Assembly (NCBI GenBank): GCA_964585635.1
Contig: CAZPEV010000044.1
Span: 1-21,191 of the forward strand
Length of the DNA: 21,191 bases
DNA from: CAZPEV01 sp964585635
GTDB lineage: Bacteria; Zixibacteria; MSB-5A5; GN15; JAAZOE01
Direction: 5' to 3'
Shown: one piece after another, positions 1 to 7,919 of the stretch
Position numbering within the stretch: the stretch's first letter is position 1
Layout: each line of letters begins with the position of its first letter
Translations under genes and position numbers: made by a program
The notes under the pieces: model-generated
Database searches by the model: none
What the model was told of the DNA's origin: nothing
What the model saw: only the letters and a program-made list of their open reading frames with translations

Positions 1-659
1 AAAATGGCGTACATTACTGCCATATCGTAGTCACCCTCAAACGGTTTTTTCCCCGTGCATAACTCATAGAGGATGACGGCGAAGGAAAACAGATCGCTGC
101 GGACGTCGTACAGCTTTCCCTCGGCCTGCTCCGGCGACATGTAATGCAGCGTGCCGCGGATTTCCTTGATATCGGCGGCGATTTCAGCCGAGGCGGTCCG
201 GACGATCCCGAAGTCGATGAGGCGGACATGGTCGGCGGCCGTAATGATGATGTTGCCCGGCTTGAGATCGGAATGAATCACCCCCCGGGAATGAATGTGA
301 TCCAAGGCATCGAGAATCTCCAGCGTATAGCGCTCAATCTCCGGGAGCTGCAGAAGGGACGTCCGGCAGCGCTCCTCCAGGGTGGAACCGTCCACATACT
401 CGGTGATGAGGTAGACGTGGTTTTCATGAGCATAGGAATCGAGGTATTTGACGACGCCGGGATGATCCATCGCGGCCAGTGCCTTGATCTCGGCCTCGAT
501 ACGGGCCGGATCACCGGCCAGCGAGGTGGGAATCCGCTTGACGGCAACCTCGGCCCCAGTCACGGCATCGAGGGCCAAATAGACCTCACCCCAGCCGCCG
601 CTGCCGAGAGACCGGACGATTGAGTACCGGTCAGATTTCAAATCCTTCTGATCCATCAT
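1..659 (-). CDS. Serine/threonine protein kinase, PknB/Hanks type (N-terminal part, runs off the window)
   Basis: This is the first 219 residues of a eukaryote-like Ser/Thr kinase, which phosphorylates target proteins from ATP in the cytoplasm. Visible in order: the glycine-rich loop LGSGGWGEVYLA (about residues 18-29), the ATP-binding lysine in VAVK (Lys41), the catalytic loop HSDLKPGN (Asp131), the Mg-binding DFG (Asp149) and the activation-segment end GTLHYMSPEQ. The frame is still open at base 1, so the C-lobe end and any sensor or membrane region lie outside. The start is one of two consecutive ATGs (659 or 656); a weak GGG-containing ribosome site lies just upstream. The usual HRD motif reads HSD, so it is a non-RD kinase. 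It diverges from the secreted dockerin protein gene. The kinase call is sure; its targets cannot be told. Confidence 0.93.
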   Translation of the reverse strand, partial: MMDQKDLKSDRYSIVRSLGSGGWGEVYLALDAVTGAEVAVKRIPTSLAGDPARIEAEIKALAAMDHPGVVKYLDSYAHENHVYLITEYVDGSTLEERCRTSLLQLPEIERYTLEILDALDHIHSRGVIHSDLKPGNIIITAADHVRLIDFGIVRTASAEIAADIKEIRGTLHYMSPEQAEGKLYDVRSDLFSFAVILYELCTGKKPFEGDYDMAVMYAI

Positions 660-688
660 GATAGGCCCTGCCGTTGTGCGACAAAATA

Positions 689-694
689 AGTATA
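689..694 (-). promoter_or_regulatory. Possible -10 element for the kinase gene
   Basis: On the minus strand this reads TATACT, five of six matches to the sigma-70 -10 consensus, about 30 bases before the kinase start. No convincing -35 is seen at 16-18 bases, so the call is weak. Confidence 0.3.
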
Positions 695-875
695 GCGCTT
701 TTTGGACAATCCGCCAGTGAAAATGTTGGCCTTTCCAAAGCCCCCTGACCATCAGGCCGGGATAGTGAAGAAGCTAGATCTTGCGTAATCTCGCGCCACC
801 ATATCGCCATTGTCAGGAGAAGTGAATTGACTGTAAGGCTGACCATTGGAAACGATGGCATCCCCAAAAAAACGG

Positions 876-903
876 TTGCAGCCGTTAAATAAAAGATTAT
901 ATT
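876..903 (+). promoter_or_regulatory. Likely sigma-70 promoter of the dockerin protein gene
   Basis: TTGCAG (876-881) and TATATT (898-903) are separated by 16 bases, in an AT-rich stretch that contrasts with the surrounding GC-rich DNA. This predicts a leader of roughly 65-70 bases before the ATG at 978. Confidence 0.45.
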
Positions 904-977
904 TATCTTGATTGCGTCCTGCCGGGAATAGCAACGGCAGTTTCTACCTGCGCTAAAATTCTTCGAAGGAGCGTCAT

Positions 978-3900
978 ATGGAGAGATCGGGAGGATATCA
1001 TTGGGGCAGGTTCATCCTTACCCGGATGGGGGGTCTGGCGATAGTCGTATCGTCGATCCTCTGGATGGAGCCGCTGTTTTGTTTGGCAGCAGTCGAGACC
1101 GGCCGTCAAATCCGTACCGAGGAACCGCTTCGCGATCAAATCGCGGTTCCGGTTGACCTCGCCCCGGTGTACGGCTTTCCGTCCGAGGCGAATGCCCCTG
1201 CCCTGCAGGAGTTGAGAACAGGTCTTGTTCCCCTGGGACCTCTAAATGCCAATGCCGTCGGCACGGAGATCGGCATTACGACCTACGATTACCAACACAA
1301 TTGCACCATGGGCCGGCAGGTGGAGCATCGCGGAACTGATTATGTGCAATTCGACTGGATGAAACAAACCGATATGATTCTTGGCGGGGACAGGCGGATC
1401 GCCTTTGAAGCCTACGACCTGCAAACCTGTTCCTTCGTCTTCGGCAGCGGCGGCAGCCTGGTCAATAATAACTATGCCGGTTATGCCACGCTCGATGTCA
1501 ATTCCACGAATTGCCCGATCCCCGCCGGCCACGAAGGCAATTACCCGCGGGCGTACTGGAATTCGTGCCCGAGCAATGCACCATCATCGACATTCGCCTC
1601 CGACTACCCCGCCGATCGCTTTGGATGGTATTTGAATTCGGGTATCGGCCCCACCAATTACAATTTATGGCCGAAGATCGATTGGCAGGTCGGAACTGAG
1701 GCGGTCCTTCACCTGGTGGCAGCGGAATCCGGGGGCACCGCGGGACAGCCGCAGACAATATCGTATTATCGCCGGGTAGGTCCGTATGGGTCAGGCTTGG
1801 GGGTTTGGTCGACGCAGCGGGTCATAGATACCGTCATGAGCATCAGCCCCACGGTGGTTTCTTCACCGATCACTGATAAAGTGGCGCTGGTCTGGACGGC
1901 CCCGGCCGACTATAAACGGGATACACCCAATGAATACAACTCACAATATGAAAACGACATCTGGTACACCATATCGAATAATCAAGGGGCCAGCTGGATG
2001 AGCGGAAGCGGCTCCATTGCTCATTTGGTGGCGATAGGGTCTTTCCCCGGCGGCAATATCACCTCATACGCTAATGCGGGCTCCTATAAGGCTTACTGCG
2101 ACCTGAGCGCCCTAATCACCCCCGACGACAACCTGCATGTCGTGTGGGGTTGCCGGAAGTGGGCTGATTCGATAACGGTATTACGTCGCCAGTCGATCAT
2201 TTCCCACTGGTCGGAGGACCATCCGCTGGTCCGGACGGTGGTGACGGCAGAGTGGGACACGGGTGGTACCTGCTATGCCCATGTTTGGGGCAGCGACGCC
2301 GCCAAGATGTCGATTTCAGAGTGCGACGGCAGACTGTATGTCCTATACACCCAGTTCGGCAACGCGGCCGCTCCCTGCGCCGATTACAGCGCCAACAAGA
2401 ATATCATGAACGGCGAACTGTATCTGACGGCATCCGACGACGGTGGAGTGAACTGGGATCGCCCGCGGAACCTGACCAATTCGCCATCGCCGATGTGCCA
2501 GGATGGAAGCTGCGAGAGTGATTACTGGGCCTCCATGGCCCGATATGGTCGCGCCGAGGTCTGCGGACCTCTCACCGGGCAGAAGGTGCTCGATGTGATA
2601 TATATCAACGACAAATCGCCGGGTGGCGCGATCCAGTCTGAGTCCGGCGTCTGGACCACGAACCCCGTCATGTGGTTAAGAACTCCGTGCCGTCTCATCC
2701 CCGGGCACGTTAATTCACTCGCCAATTCCGGTCCCGGCAGTCTTCGGGAAGCGATTGATTCGGCCAACGCCAGGAGCGGTGTCGACACTATTACCTTTAC
2801 AGTATCGGGGACGATTGCGCTGCTCTCCGCGCCGCTTCCCGCGTTGATCGACGACAGCACGGTAATACGGGGCGCAACCGCCCCGGGCGGCGCACATTCG
2901 GTCATTCTTGACGGTTCCGCGCTTGGCGGCGGCGATGGGTTGGTCGTCCAAAGCCGGGACAATGTGGTCGAGGGATTGACTATCAAGAACTTTCCCGGCA
3001 ACGGCATAACCGTCGGCGGGGCTACCTCAATACGGAACCGGCTCACCAATAACCTTATCTACGACAATGGTGGCCTGGGGATAGATTTGGGAGCCGACGG
3101 CGTCACGGCCAATGACGTCGGCGACGGCGACACCGGGCCGAACAACCTGCTCAACTTCCCCGTCATTGACTCGGCCGTTTCGCGCCTCAACGGTTCCTAC
3201 GACTTGTACGGGACGGCGCCATCTTCGGCACGGGTGGAGTTTTTCGTTGCCCACCCGGCCGGCCAGACCTCCCGCCCCGCAGATCCCTCGGGGCATGGCC
3301 AGGCTTACACCTATCTGGGAAACACCGATGCGACTTACGACGGCAAATTTCAGTTCACCGCGGCCGCCGCGGTGGGGAATTTCTCCGTCATCACCACCAC
3401 CGCCACCGATGGTTCCGGAAATACGTCGGAGTTCTCCGCCAACCGGCGACTGGTGCCGCAGCCGTTGATCGTGGTCGCGTACAGCCCGGTCAATATCATC
3501 GTGACCGACCCCGACGGTTTGCGCTTTGGGCGCGATTCTTTCAACGTTCCCATCACCGGAATCTCTCCGGCCGCTTATTTTGTCACGCCCAACGATTCGG
3601 TCGTTATCTATCAACCCAAGCTGGGGACCTACATCATCAGCTTTGCCACCGAAGTCGGTGCCCCAATAGGGGCGACGTACTCGGCCATCATCAAGATTGA
3701 TGGAACCGATCAGTTGATTATCGCCGCCGACAAAATCTGTTCCACGTCCGGCACCATGGACAACTATAGCTATAATGTGGAAGAGGGATACCATTACAAG
3801 AACGGCGACGGCAATCGAGACAATACGCTCAACGTGGGCGACGCCGTCTTCGTGGTCAATTACATCTTCAAGGGGGGAGCAGCCCCGGATCCGTATCTGG

Positions 3901-4004
3901 CGGCCGACGCCAACTGCGACCGGACGGTGAACATCGGCGATGCCGTGTACGTGATCAATTATATCTTCAAGGGGGGCCCGGCGCCGTGCGCCTTCACGCC
4001 GTAG
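978..4004 (+). CDS. Secreted multidomain protein: Asp-box propeller-like, beta-helix and C-terminal dockerin
   Basis: This 1008-residue exported protein starts at an ATG preceded by GAAGGAG six bases upstream. A hydrophobic stretch near residues 18-38 serves as signal peptide or anchor. Residues about 180-560 are beta-rich and hold two Asp-box-like motifs, SNNQGASW (333-340) and SDDGGVNW (486-493), as in BNR/sialidase-type propellers. Residues about 575-700 (PGSLREAIDSAN, then N-rich short rungs) match right-handed beta-helix repeats of the CSLREA type. A probable Ig-like region about 715-835 follows (ATDGSGNTSEFS). Residues 942-1003 form a dockerin with two Ca-binding loops, each ending in NYIFKGGxAP. 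Dockerins bind cohesins, but in FCB bacteria such tails occur on many secreted proteins without a known cellulosome. No catalytic residues were identified, so the substrate is unknown. It appears monocistronic. Confidence 0.85.
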   Translation: MERSGGYHWGRFILTRMGGLAIVVSSILWMEPLFCLAAVETGRQIRTEEPLRDQIAVPVDLAPVYGFPSEANAPALQELRTGLVPLGPLNANAVGTEIGITTYDYQHNCTMGRQVEHRGTDYVQFDWMKQTDMILGGDRRIAFEAYDLQTCSFVFGSGGSLVNNNYAGYATLDVNSTNCPIPAGHEGNYPRAYWNSCPSNAPSSTFASDYPADRFGWYLNSGIGPTNYNLWPKIDWQVGTEAVLHLVAAESGGTAGQPQTISYYRRVGPYGSGLGVWSTQRVIDTVMSISPTVVSSPITDKVALVWTAPADYKRDTPNEYNSQYENDIWYTISNNQGASWMSGSGSIAHLVAIGSFPGGNITSYANAGSYKAYCDLSALITPDDNLHVVWGCRKWADSITVLRRQSIISHWSEDHPLVRTVVTAEWDTGGTCYAHVWGSDAAKMSISECDGRLYVLYTQFGNAAAPCADYSANKNIMNGELYLTASDDGGVNWDRPRNLTNSPSPMCQDGSCESDYWASMARYGRAEVCGPLTGQKVLDVIYINDKSPGGAIQSESGVWTTNPVMWLRTPCRLIPGHVNSLANSGPGSLREAIDSANARSGVDTITFTVSGTIALLSAPLPALIDDSTVIRGATAPGGAHSVILDGSALGGGDGLVVQSRDNVVEGLTIKNFPGNGITVGGATSIRNRLTNNLIYDNGGLGIDLGADGVTANDVGDGDTGPNNLLNFPVIDSAVSRLNGSYDLYGTAPSSARVEFFVAHPAGQTSRPADPSGHGQAYTYLGNTDATYDGKFQFTAAAAVGNFSVITTTATDGSGNTSEFSANRRLVPQPLIVVAYSPVNIIVTDPDGLRFGRDSFNVPITGISPAAYFVTPNDSVVIYQPKLGTYIISFATEVGAPIGATYSAIIKIDGTDQLIIAADKICSTSGTMDNYSYNVEEGYHYKNGDGNRDNTLNVGDAVFVVNYIFKGGAAPDPYLAADANCDRTVNIGDAVYVINYIFKGGPAPCAFTP

Positions 4005-4075
4005 GAATCGATCGGAACGGGCGGATTTGCCGGAACCTTTGGTGCGGGCCGCAGTTTCGCCGTCATAGATTGTGG

Positions 4076-4103
4076 AAGGCCGATCACGGGCCGGCCTTAT
4101 TTT
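4076..4103 (+). terminator. Rho-independent terminator after the dockerin gene
   Basis: A perfect 7-bp stem AAGGCCG (4076-4082) / CGGCCTT (4092-4098) with a 9-base loop is followed by ATTTT. It lies about 70 bases past the stop codon at 4004. Confidence 0.6.
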
Positions 4104-4218
4104 GCGCCCGGTCGACGGGGTTGATGTCGCCCGAGACAGGATTTTCCGGTTCGAGTTCTGCCTATGAATGACCGGCGGCGGCGCATGACGGCTGCTCCGC
4201 CGATGATGATCGAGCTTC

Positions 4219-4245
4219 TCCCGGGCCGCTCCGGCCGGCCCGGGA
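4219..4245. terminator. Strong GC hairpin between convergent genes
   Basis: A perfect 10-bp inverted repeat, TCCCGGGCCG (4219-4228) and CGGCCCGGGA (4236-4245), encloses a 7-base loop. It sits 18 bases past the stop of the leftward permease gene. Neither side has a T run, so it may mark an mRNA 3' end or block read-through rather than being a classical intrinsic terminator. Confidence 0.45.
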
Positions 4246-4263
4246 ATGATAGTGCCACATGAC

Positions 4264-5682
4264 TTACCTGAGATCGTAGCGAAGGAATGATAGAAGAGCG
4301 CCGCCGAACGCAATCATCGTCCCCAGAAGCAAGACGGCGATGTCGATGACAATTCCGGCCAGGGCATTGCCCAGGCTGAATGTGGGTGGTGCGAAACGGG
4401 GCAATTCCCCCGGGTCGAAGGCCCCCATTTCGCGCGGCATCGCAATCTGCAGTCCACTCTCGCTGGAAATGGAAATCCTGATGCCCGGTGGCCCGCTCTC
4501 GCCGCTTTTCTTATCAACGTATTTTCGAAATTCCTCCCGGTTGGCGGCGGCGGCCTCTTCGTAGCGGCCTTTCAGGTCTGGGTCGCTTCCGGCCGTGGTC
4601 ATGGCCGCCAGATGAAAGGCGGCCGACGGCGACAGGCGCGCCAACGAAAAGGCCAGTCGTTCCTGGACCGCCCGCCTATTGCGCAGATCTTCATTGATGC
4701 GGGCATCGTTCTGCGCAATATCCCGATCGGCTTCGCTGCGGAGGGAATCATGAATTTTCGTATTGAGCGTCGTCGTGCAGCCGCCGGCCAAGGTCATGCC
4801 GTTTACCCACTCCTTGATGAAGCGATCTTGGCGCTCTTTGGCATATCCGTCACGGATGCTGGCCACTTCCCCCGCCGATGGCACGCGGGCAATTTGCGCC
4901 GCGGCGGCGGCCCCTGCCCGCGGGACGATCATGACCAGCACCACCCAGGCCGATAGGCTGAGCAAAAAGGAAACCGACGGCCGGTGAGATAGCGTGGAAA
5001 ACAGCACTCCCAGCATGATGAAAAAGGTGAAGAGCAGGATTGAAAGTCCGCCGAGGGTCGCCAAACGCATCCAATGCGGGAATTCCAGAGGGACACCGGC
5101 AACCATCACCATCAGGAGACTTAGCAGAATCGGAATGGCCAACGGCACCGCCAATCCCAACCAGGCGCCGGCGCATTTGGCCGCCAGATATTGGGCCCGG
5201 GAGACGGAGTTGGCGAAGACCAGTTTCAGGGTGCCGTCCTCCCTCTCTCCACTGAGGGCGTTGAAAGTAAACAGGATGGCAAACAACGATAACACGACCT
5301 GAATGATGAAATCAAAGTCGATGACCCGGAAGACGGCGAAGAGGGTATCCTCGGCATAGGTGCTGCCGGTGAGCAGGGGCGCCTCATTTACGGAAATCGG
5401 GGCCCAGCGACCGACATCATAGGTCACTCCGGAGACAAAGATCTGCATCGGGTCCGGCTCCCGGAAGGCCTTGGTCTGCAGCCGCATGAGATTGGAGGTT
5501 TGCCGAATAGTCTGTTCATTGAGCAGCAATGCCGCCTGATGCTGCCGAACGGCCGCCTTATACTCCCTGATGCCGATGAAGACGCTGAGCAATATCAGCA
5601 GGGAGCAGACGGCGAAGGTCGCGACGAATTTCGGGCTGAGGAGTATCGCCCGAACCTCTTTGTGAACCAGTGTGCCAAACAT
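4264..5682 (-). CDS. ABC-2 type transporter permease (second of two paralogues)
   Basis: This 472-residue membrane subunit of an ABC exporter resembles the COG1277/NosY-type permeases. I place the start at the ATG at 5682 (MFGTLVHKEV), 19 bases after the previous stop and behind AAAGGAG. A longer in-frame start at 5760 would overlap the previous gene by 59 bases and add a non-membrane tail. A first membrane helix (FVATFAVCSLLILLSVFIGI) is followed by an extracytoplasmic loop. The helix block then carries the hallmark LSGEREDGTLKL, with further helices to VVLVMIVPR. A large soluble domain follows (about residues 260-435), then one last helix and the C-terminus FLRYDLR. It shares this whole plan, including the RYDLR end, with the upstream permease, which suggests a heterodimeric channel born by duplication. 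The substrate is unknown. Confidence 0.85.
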   Translation of the reverse strand: MFGTLVHKEVRAILLSPKFVATFAVCSLLILLSVFIGIREYKAAVRQHQAALLLNEQTIRQTSNLMRLQTKAFREPDPMQIFVSGVTYDVGRWAPISVNEAPLLTGSTYAEDTLFAVFRVIDFDFIIQVVLSLFAILFTFNALSGEREDGTLKLVFANSVSRAQYLAAKCAGAWLGLAVPLAIPILLSLLMVMVAGVPLEFPHWMRLATLGGLSILLFTFFIMLGVLFSTLSHRPSVSFLLSLSAWVVLVMIVPRAGAAAAAQIARVPSAGEVASIRDGYAKERQDRFIKEWVNGMTLAGGCTTTLNTKIHDSLRSEADRDIAQNDARINEDLRNRRAVQERLAFSLARLSPSAAFHLAAMTTAGSDPDLKGRYEEAAAANREEFRKYVDKKSGESGPPGIRISISSESGLQIAMPREMGAFDPGELPRFAPPTFSLGNALAGIVIDIAVLLLGTMIAFGGALLSFLRYDLR

Positions 5683-5701
5683 AATCAAGCCGTCTCCTTT
5701 C

Positions 5702-7117
5702 TCACCGCAAATCGTAGCGCATAAAGCCCATCCAGGCGCCGGCAAAAAACACCGTCGCAAACAGCATCAGCAGCCCAATATCGACGACGGCCGAGGTGAA
5801 GGCCGTCGAAAACGGAATCGGCGAGTAAGTGAAGACGGGGATTTCTTGCAGGTTGAGCGGCTTGGACTTCGGCTCCTCCGCGCCTCCTATTTTCACCCGC
5901 ACCATCCTCCCGCCGGGAAGCCCGCCGCTTTTCCCCGCTATGAAGTCGCCGAACGTTTGCTGATAGCCGGTGGCATCCGAGATAAAGTCGTCCTCGGTTC
6001 TCAGCGACGTCCCGGCCAAAGCGGTCGTGGCCAGAGAAAGCGACGCCGCCGGCGACAGACGCGCGAGAGACAAGGCCAGGGCCTGTTGCTGCCGAACGCG
6101 ATTGGCCCGTTCCTCGTTCAGGCGACCGCTGAATTCCTTCATCTTCTGATCCCGTTCCTCGGCGATGGAACTCATAAAGCGGTTCAACTCCTCGACCATG
6201 GCTTCCATGTCTCCGGATGAGGCCGGTGCAAAAGCAGTGATTCTTTTGCGATCCTCTTGAAACAACTGGCCGGCATAGGCGGTCTTTTGGGCCCCGATTT
6301 CGTCCAGCGTCGGCACGGCGACCATTCGGCCAGCCAAGAGCACCGCGGTTCGCGGAATAATCATGACCGTTGCCACCCAGATAACCAACAAGACCAGGAA
6401 AGAACTGGCGCTACGTTGGGTCAAGGCGGAGATCATAATCGACAGAGCCAGAAAAACGGAGCAATACAGAAGTCCGGTGAAGATGATCAGAATCAGCCGC
6501 CCCCAGTCCTGACCGCTCATCGGGATTTGAAACAATAGCAGAAGGCCGCACCCCAAAGCGATGGCTCCCGCCAACGGCACGACCAGCGCCGCCAATGTGC
6601 CGATCAGCTTTCCGATGATATAAGTGGCGCGGGGGACGGCATGGGCGAAGGTCAGCCGCAACGTCCCGCGTTCTTTCTCGCCGCTGATGGCGTCATATCC
6701 GAGCATGATGGCGAACAGCGACAGAATCACCTGGAACAGAAATTCCAGATCCAGCAAACGGAAGGCCGCCAACACTGGTTCGTTCGTGTATTTCCCGTCT
6801 TCGGTCCCTACCTCTCCCTGCGGCTCGACGTCAATGGCGCCGCCGACATCATTGGACACCCCCGCCACCAGCGCCGCCAGCGGCTGGGGGGGGAGGAATA
6901 CGCGCATGTCACTGATTTCGCTCCATTCGTTGACACCTTCATAGCGGCGCAGGTTTTCCCGTTGAGCGGCCTCATATTGGGCGCGAGCATTGAGATAATG
7001 CGAAGCTCCGGAGCAAAACGACAGCAGCACCAAAGCGGCGCACACGGCAAAGGTGACGGCGAATTTGGTGGAGCCGATAATATCCCGGATGTCCTTTTCG
7101 ATCAGTACTTTCAACAT
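5702..7117 (-). CDS. ABC-2 type transporter permease (first of two paralogues)
   Basis: This is a 471-residue integral membrane permease (MLKVLIEKDIRD). Its ATG overlaps the last 7 bases of the ATPase gene, so translation is probably coupled. The plan is one N-terminal helix (FAVTFAVCAALVLLSF), an extracytoplasmic segment, then a helix bundle with the conserved AISGEKERGTLRLTF and helices up to VATVMIIPRTAVLLAG. A large hydrophilic domain with charged, partly coiled sequence follows (about residues 265-430), and a final helix ends in GFMRYDLR. The soluble domain between the last two helices matches the architecture seen in DUF3526-type ABC permeases, which are commonly found as adjacent pairs. 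With the neighbouring permease and ATPase it would form one exporter. The cargo cannot be read from sequence. Confidence 0.86.
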   Translation of the reverse strand: MLKVLIEKDIRDIIGSTKFAVTFAVCAALVLLSFCSGASHYLNARAQYEAAQRENLRRYEGVNEWSEISDMRVFLPPQPLAALVAGVSNDVGGAIDVEPQGEVGTEDGKYTNEPVLAAFRLLDLEFLFQVILSLFAIMLGYDAISGEKERGTLRLTFAHAVPRATYIIGKLIGTLAALVVPLAGAIALGCGLLLLFQIPMSGQDWGRLILIIFTGLLYCSVFLALSIMISALTQRSASSFLVLLVIWVATVMIIPRTAVLLAGRMVAVPTLDEIGAQKTAYAGQLFQEDRKRITAFAPASSGDMEAMVEELNRFMSSIAEERDQKMKEFSGRLNEERANRVRQQQALALSLARLSPAASLSLATTALAGTSLRTEDDFISDATGYQQTFGDFIAGKSGGLPGGRMVRVKIGGAEEPKSKPLNLQEIPVFTYSPIPFSTAFTSAVVDIGLLMLFATVFFAGAWMGFMRYDLR

Positions 7118-7887
7118 GGCGCCTGCTCCTGCCGGGGCGCCCCGGCACGGCCGGCCATATGGTGCATATACAGGTCTTCCAGATTCTGGCCGACCAGCGC
7201 CGTCGCCGGCTGCTGCATGATAATCCGTCCGCTGTCCATGATGGCCACCACATCGGCGACTTCTTTGGCCCGGAAGATATCATGCGTCGACATTAGAATT
7301 GCCTTTCCCTCGTCCCGCAGCGTCTCGAGCAGCCGCAGGAAATCATAGCCGGCCTTAGGATCCAGACCCGCGGTTGGCTCGTCGAGCAAAATCGCCGGGG
7401 CGTCCTTGGCGATGGCGATGGCGATGCCGCATTTCTGGCGCATCCCTTTGGAGTATTCCTTCAGGCGCTGGTGATGCACGGTTGTCTGCAGCCCGGCCCG
7501 CAAGAGAATTTCCCGCAGGTCGTCCGGCGTGTACCGCGTCTGGCCGCCGAGGCGGGAAAAGAACTCCAGGTTCTGCAGGGCGGTGAAGTTGCCGTAAAGC
7601 ATGACGTTTTCCGAGACAAAGGCGACGTTCTTCTTGGCCTCCAACGGCTCCTTGTGGGTGACAATGCCATTGATCCGGGCCTCGCCCTCGGTCGGGTCAA
7701 TCAGGTTGAGGAAGAGATTGATGGTGGTGGTCTTACCCGCGCCATTCCCTCCCAGCATGGCGTAAATCTGTCCGGCGGCGACACGGAAAGAAATATGGTC
7801 GAGTGCCAGTACCCCGTCCTCATACCGTTTGGTCAGTCCCACCGCCTCCAGCCGGACGACTGCTTCCGGCGTTTGCTGTTCTGTCAT
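7111..7887 (-). CDS. ABC transporter ATP-binding protein
   Basis: This cytoplasmic ATPase drives the two following permeases. From the ATG at 7887 it has 258 residues: Walker A GGNGAGKTT (46-54, Lys52), signature YSKGMRQK (145-152), Walker B AILLDEP (165-171) with catalytic Glu170, D-loop GLD, and H-loop STHD (His202). The Q-loop position is Glu93 and the signature is YSKGM, both usual in the COG1131 (CcmA/NatA-like) exporter group. I chose 7887 because GAGGA lies five bases upstream and MTEQQ is a sensible start. An alternative start at 7923 overlaps the previous stop as ATGA and would add 12 residues. The gene ends in a 7-base overlap with the first permease. Confidence 0.93.
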   Translation of the reverse strand: MTEQQTPEAVVRLEAVGLTKRYEDGVLALDHISFRVAAGQIYAMLGGNGAGKTTTINLFLNLIDPTEGEARINGIVTHKEPLEAKKNVAFVSENVMLYGNFTALQNLEFFSRLGGQTRYTPDDLREILLRAGLQTTVHHQRLKEYSKGMRQKCGIAIAIAKDAPAILLDEPTAGLDPKAGYDFLRLLETLRDEGKAILMSTHDIFRAKEVADVVAIMDSGRIIMQQPATALVGQNLEDLYMHHMAGRAGAPRQEQAPC

Positions 7888-7919
7888 GATGTTCCTCATT
7901 GGGTATGCCGTATAATGAT

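Larger units (their letters stand above)
660..977. other. Divergent intergenic region without a gene
   Basis: These 318 bases separate the leftward kinase gene from the rightward dockerin gene. Open frames here are short and show no family features. A small hairpin (AACGG/CCGTT, 871-886) is followed on the minus strand by seven T residues, which could act as a weak leftward terminator, but no minus-strand gene precedes it. The right end holds the likely promoter and ribosome site of the dockerin gene. Confidence 0.6.

Noticed and set aside
864..886. Hairpin plus T7 on the minus strand as terminator or small RNA end
   Set aside because: The stem is only 5 bp and no minus-strand gene or promoter precedes it. 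It overlaps the -35 region of the dockerin gene promoter and is probably chance.
3027..4313. Long open frame (428 codons) on the minus strand
   Set aside because: It lies antisense to the dockerin gene and its translation is low-complexity, Arg/Gly/Asp-rich sequence without helices, motifs or a ribosome site. It is a shadow frame of GC-rich coding DNA.
7430..7460. Atypical ABC signature YSKGM instead of LSGGQ
   Set aside because: This form is common in the COG1131 exporter group, so it is not evidence for a defective or novel ATPase.
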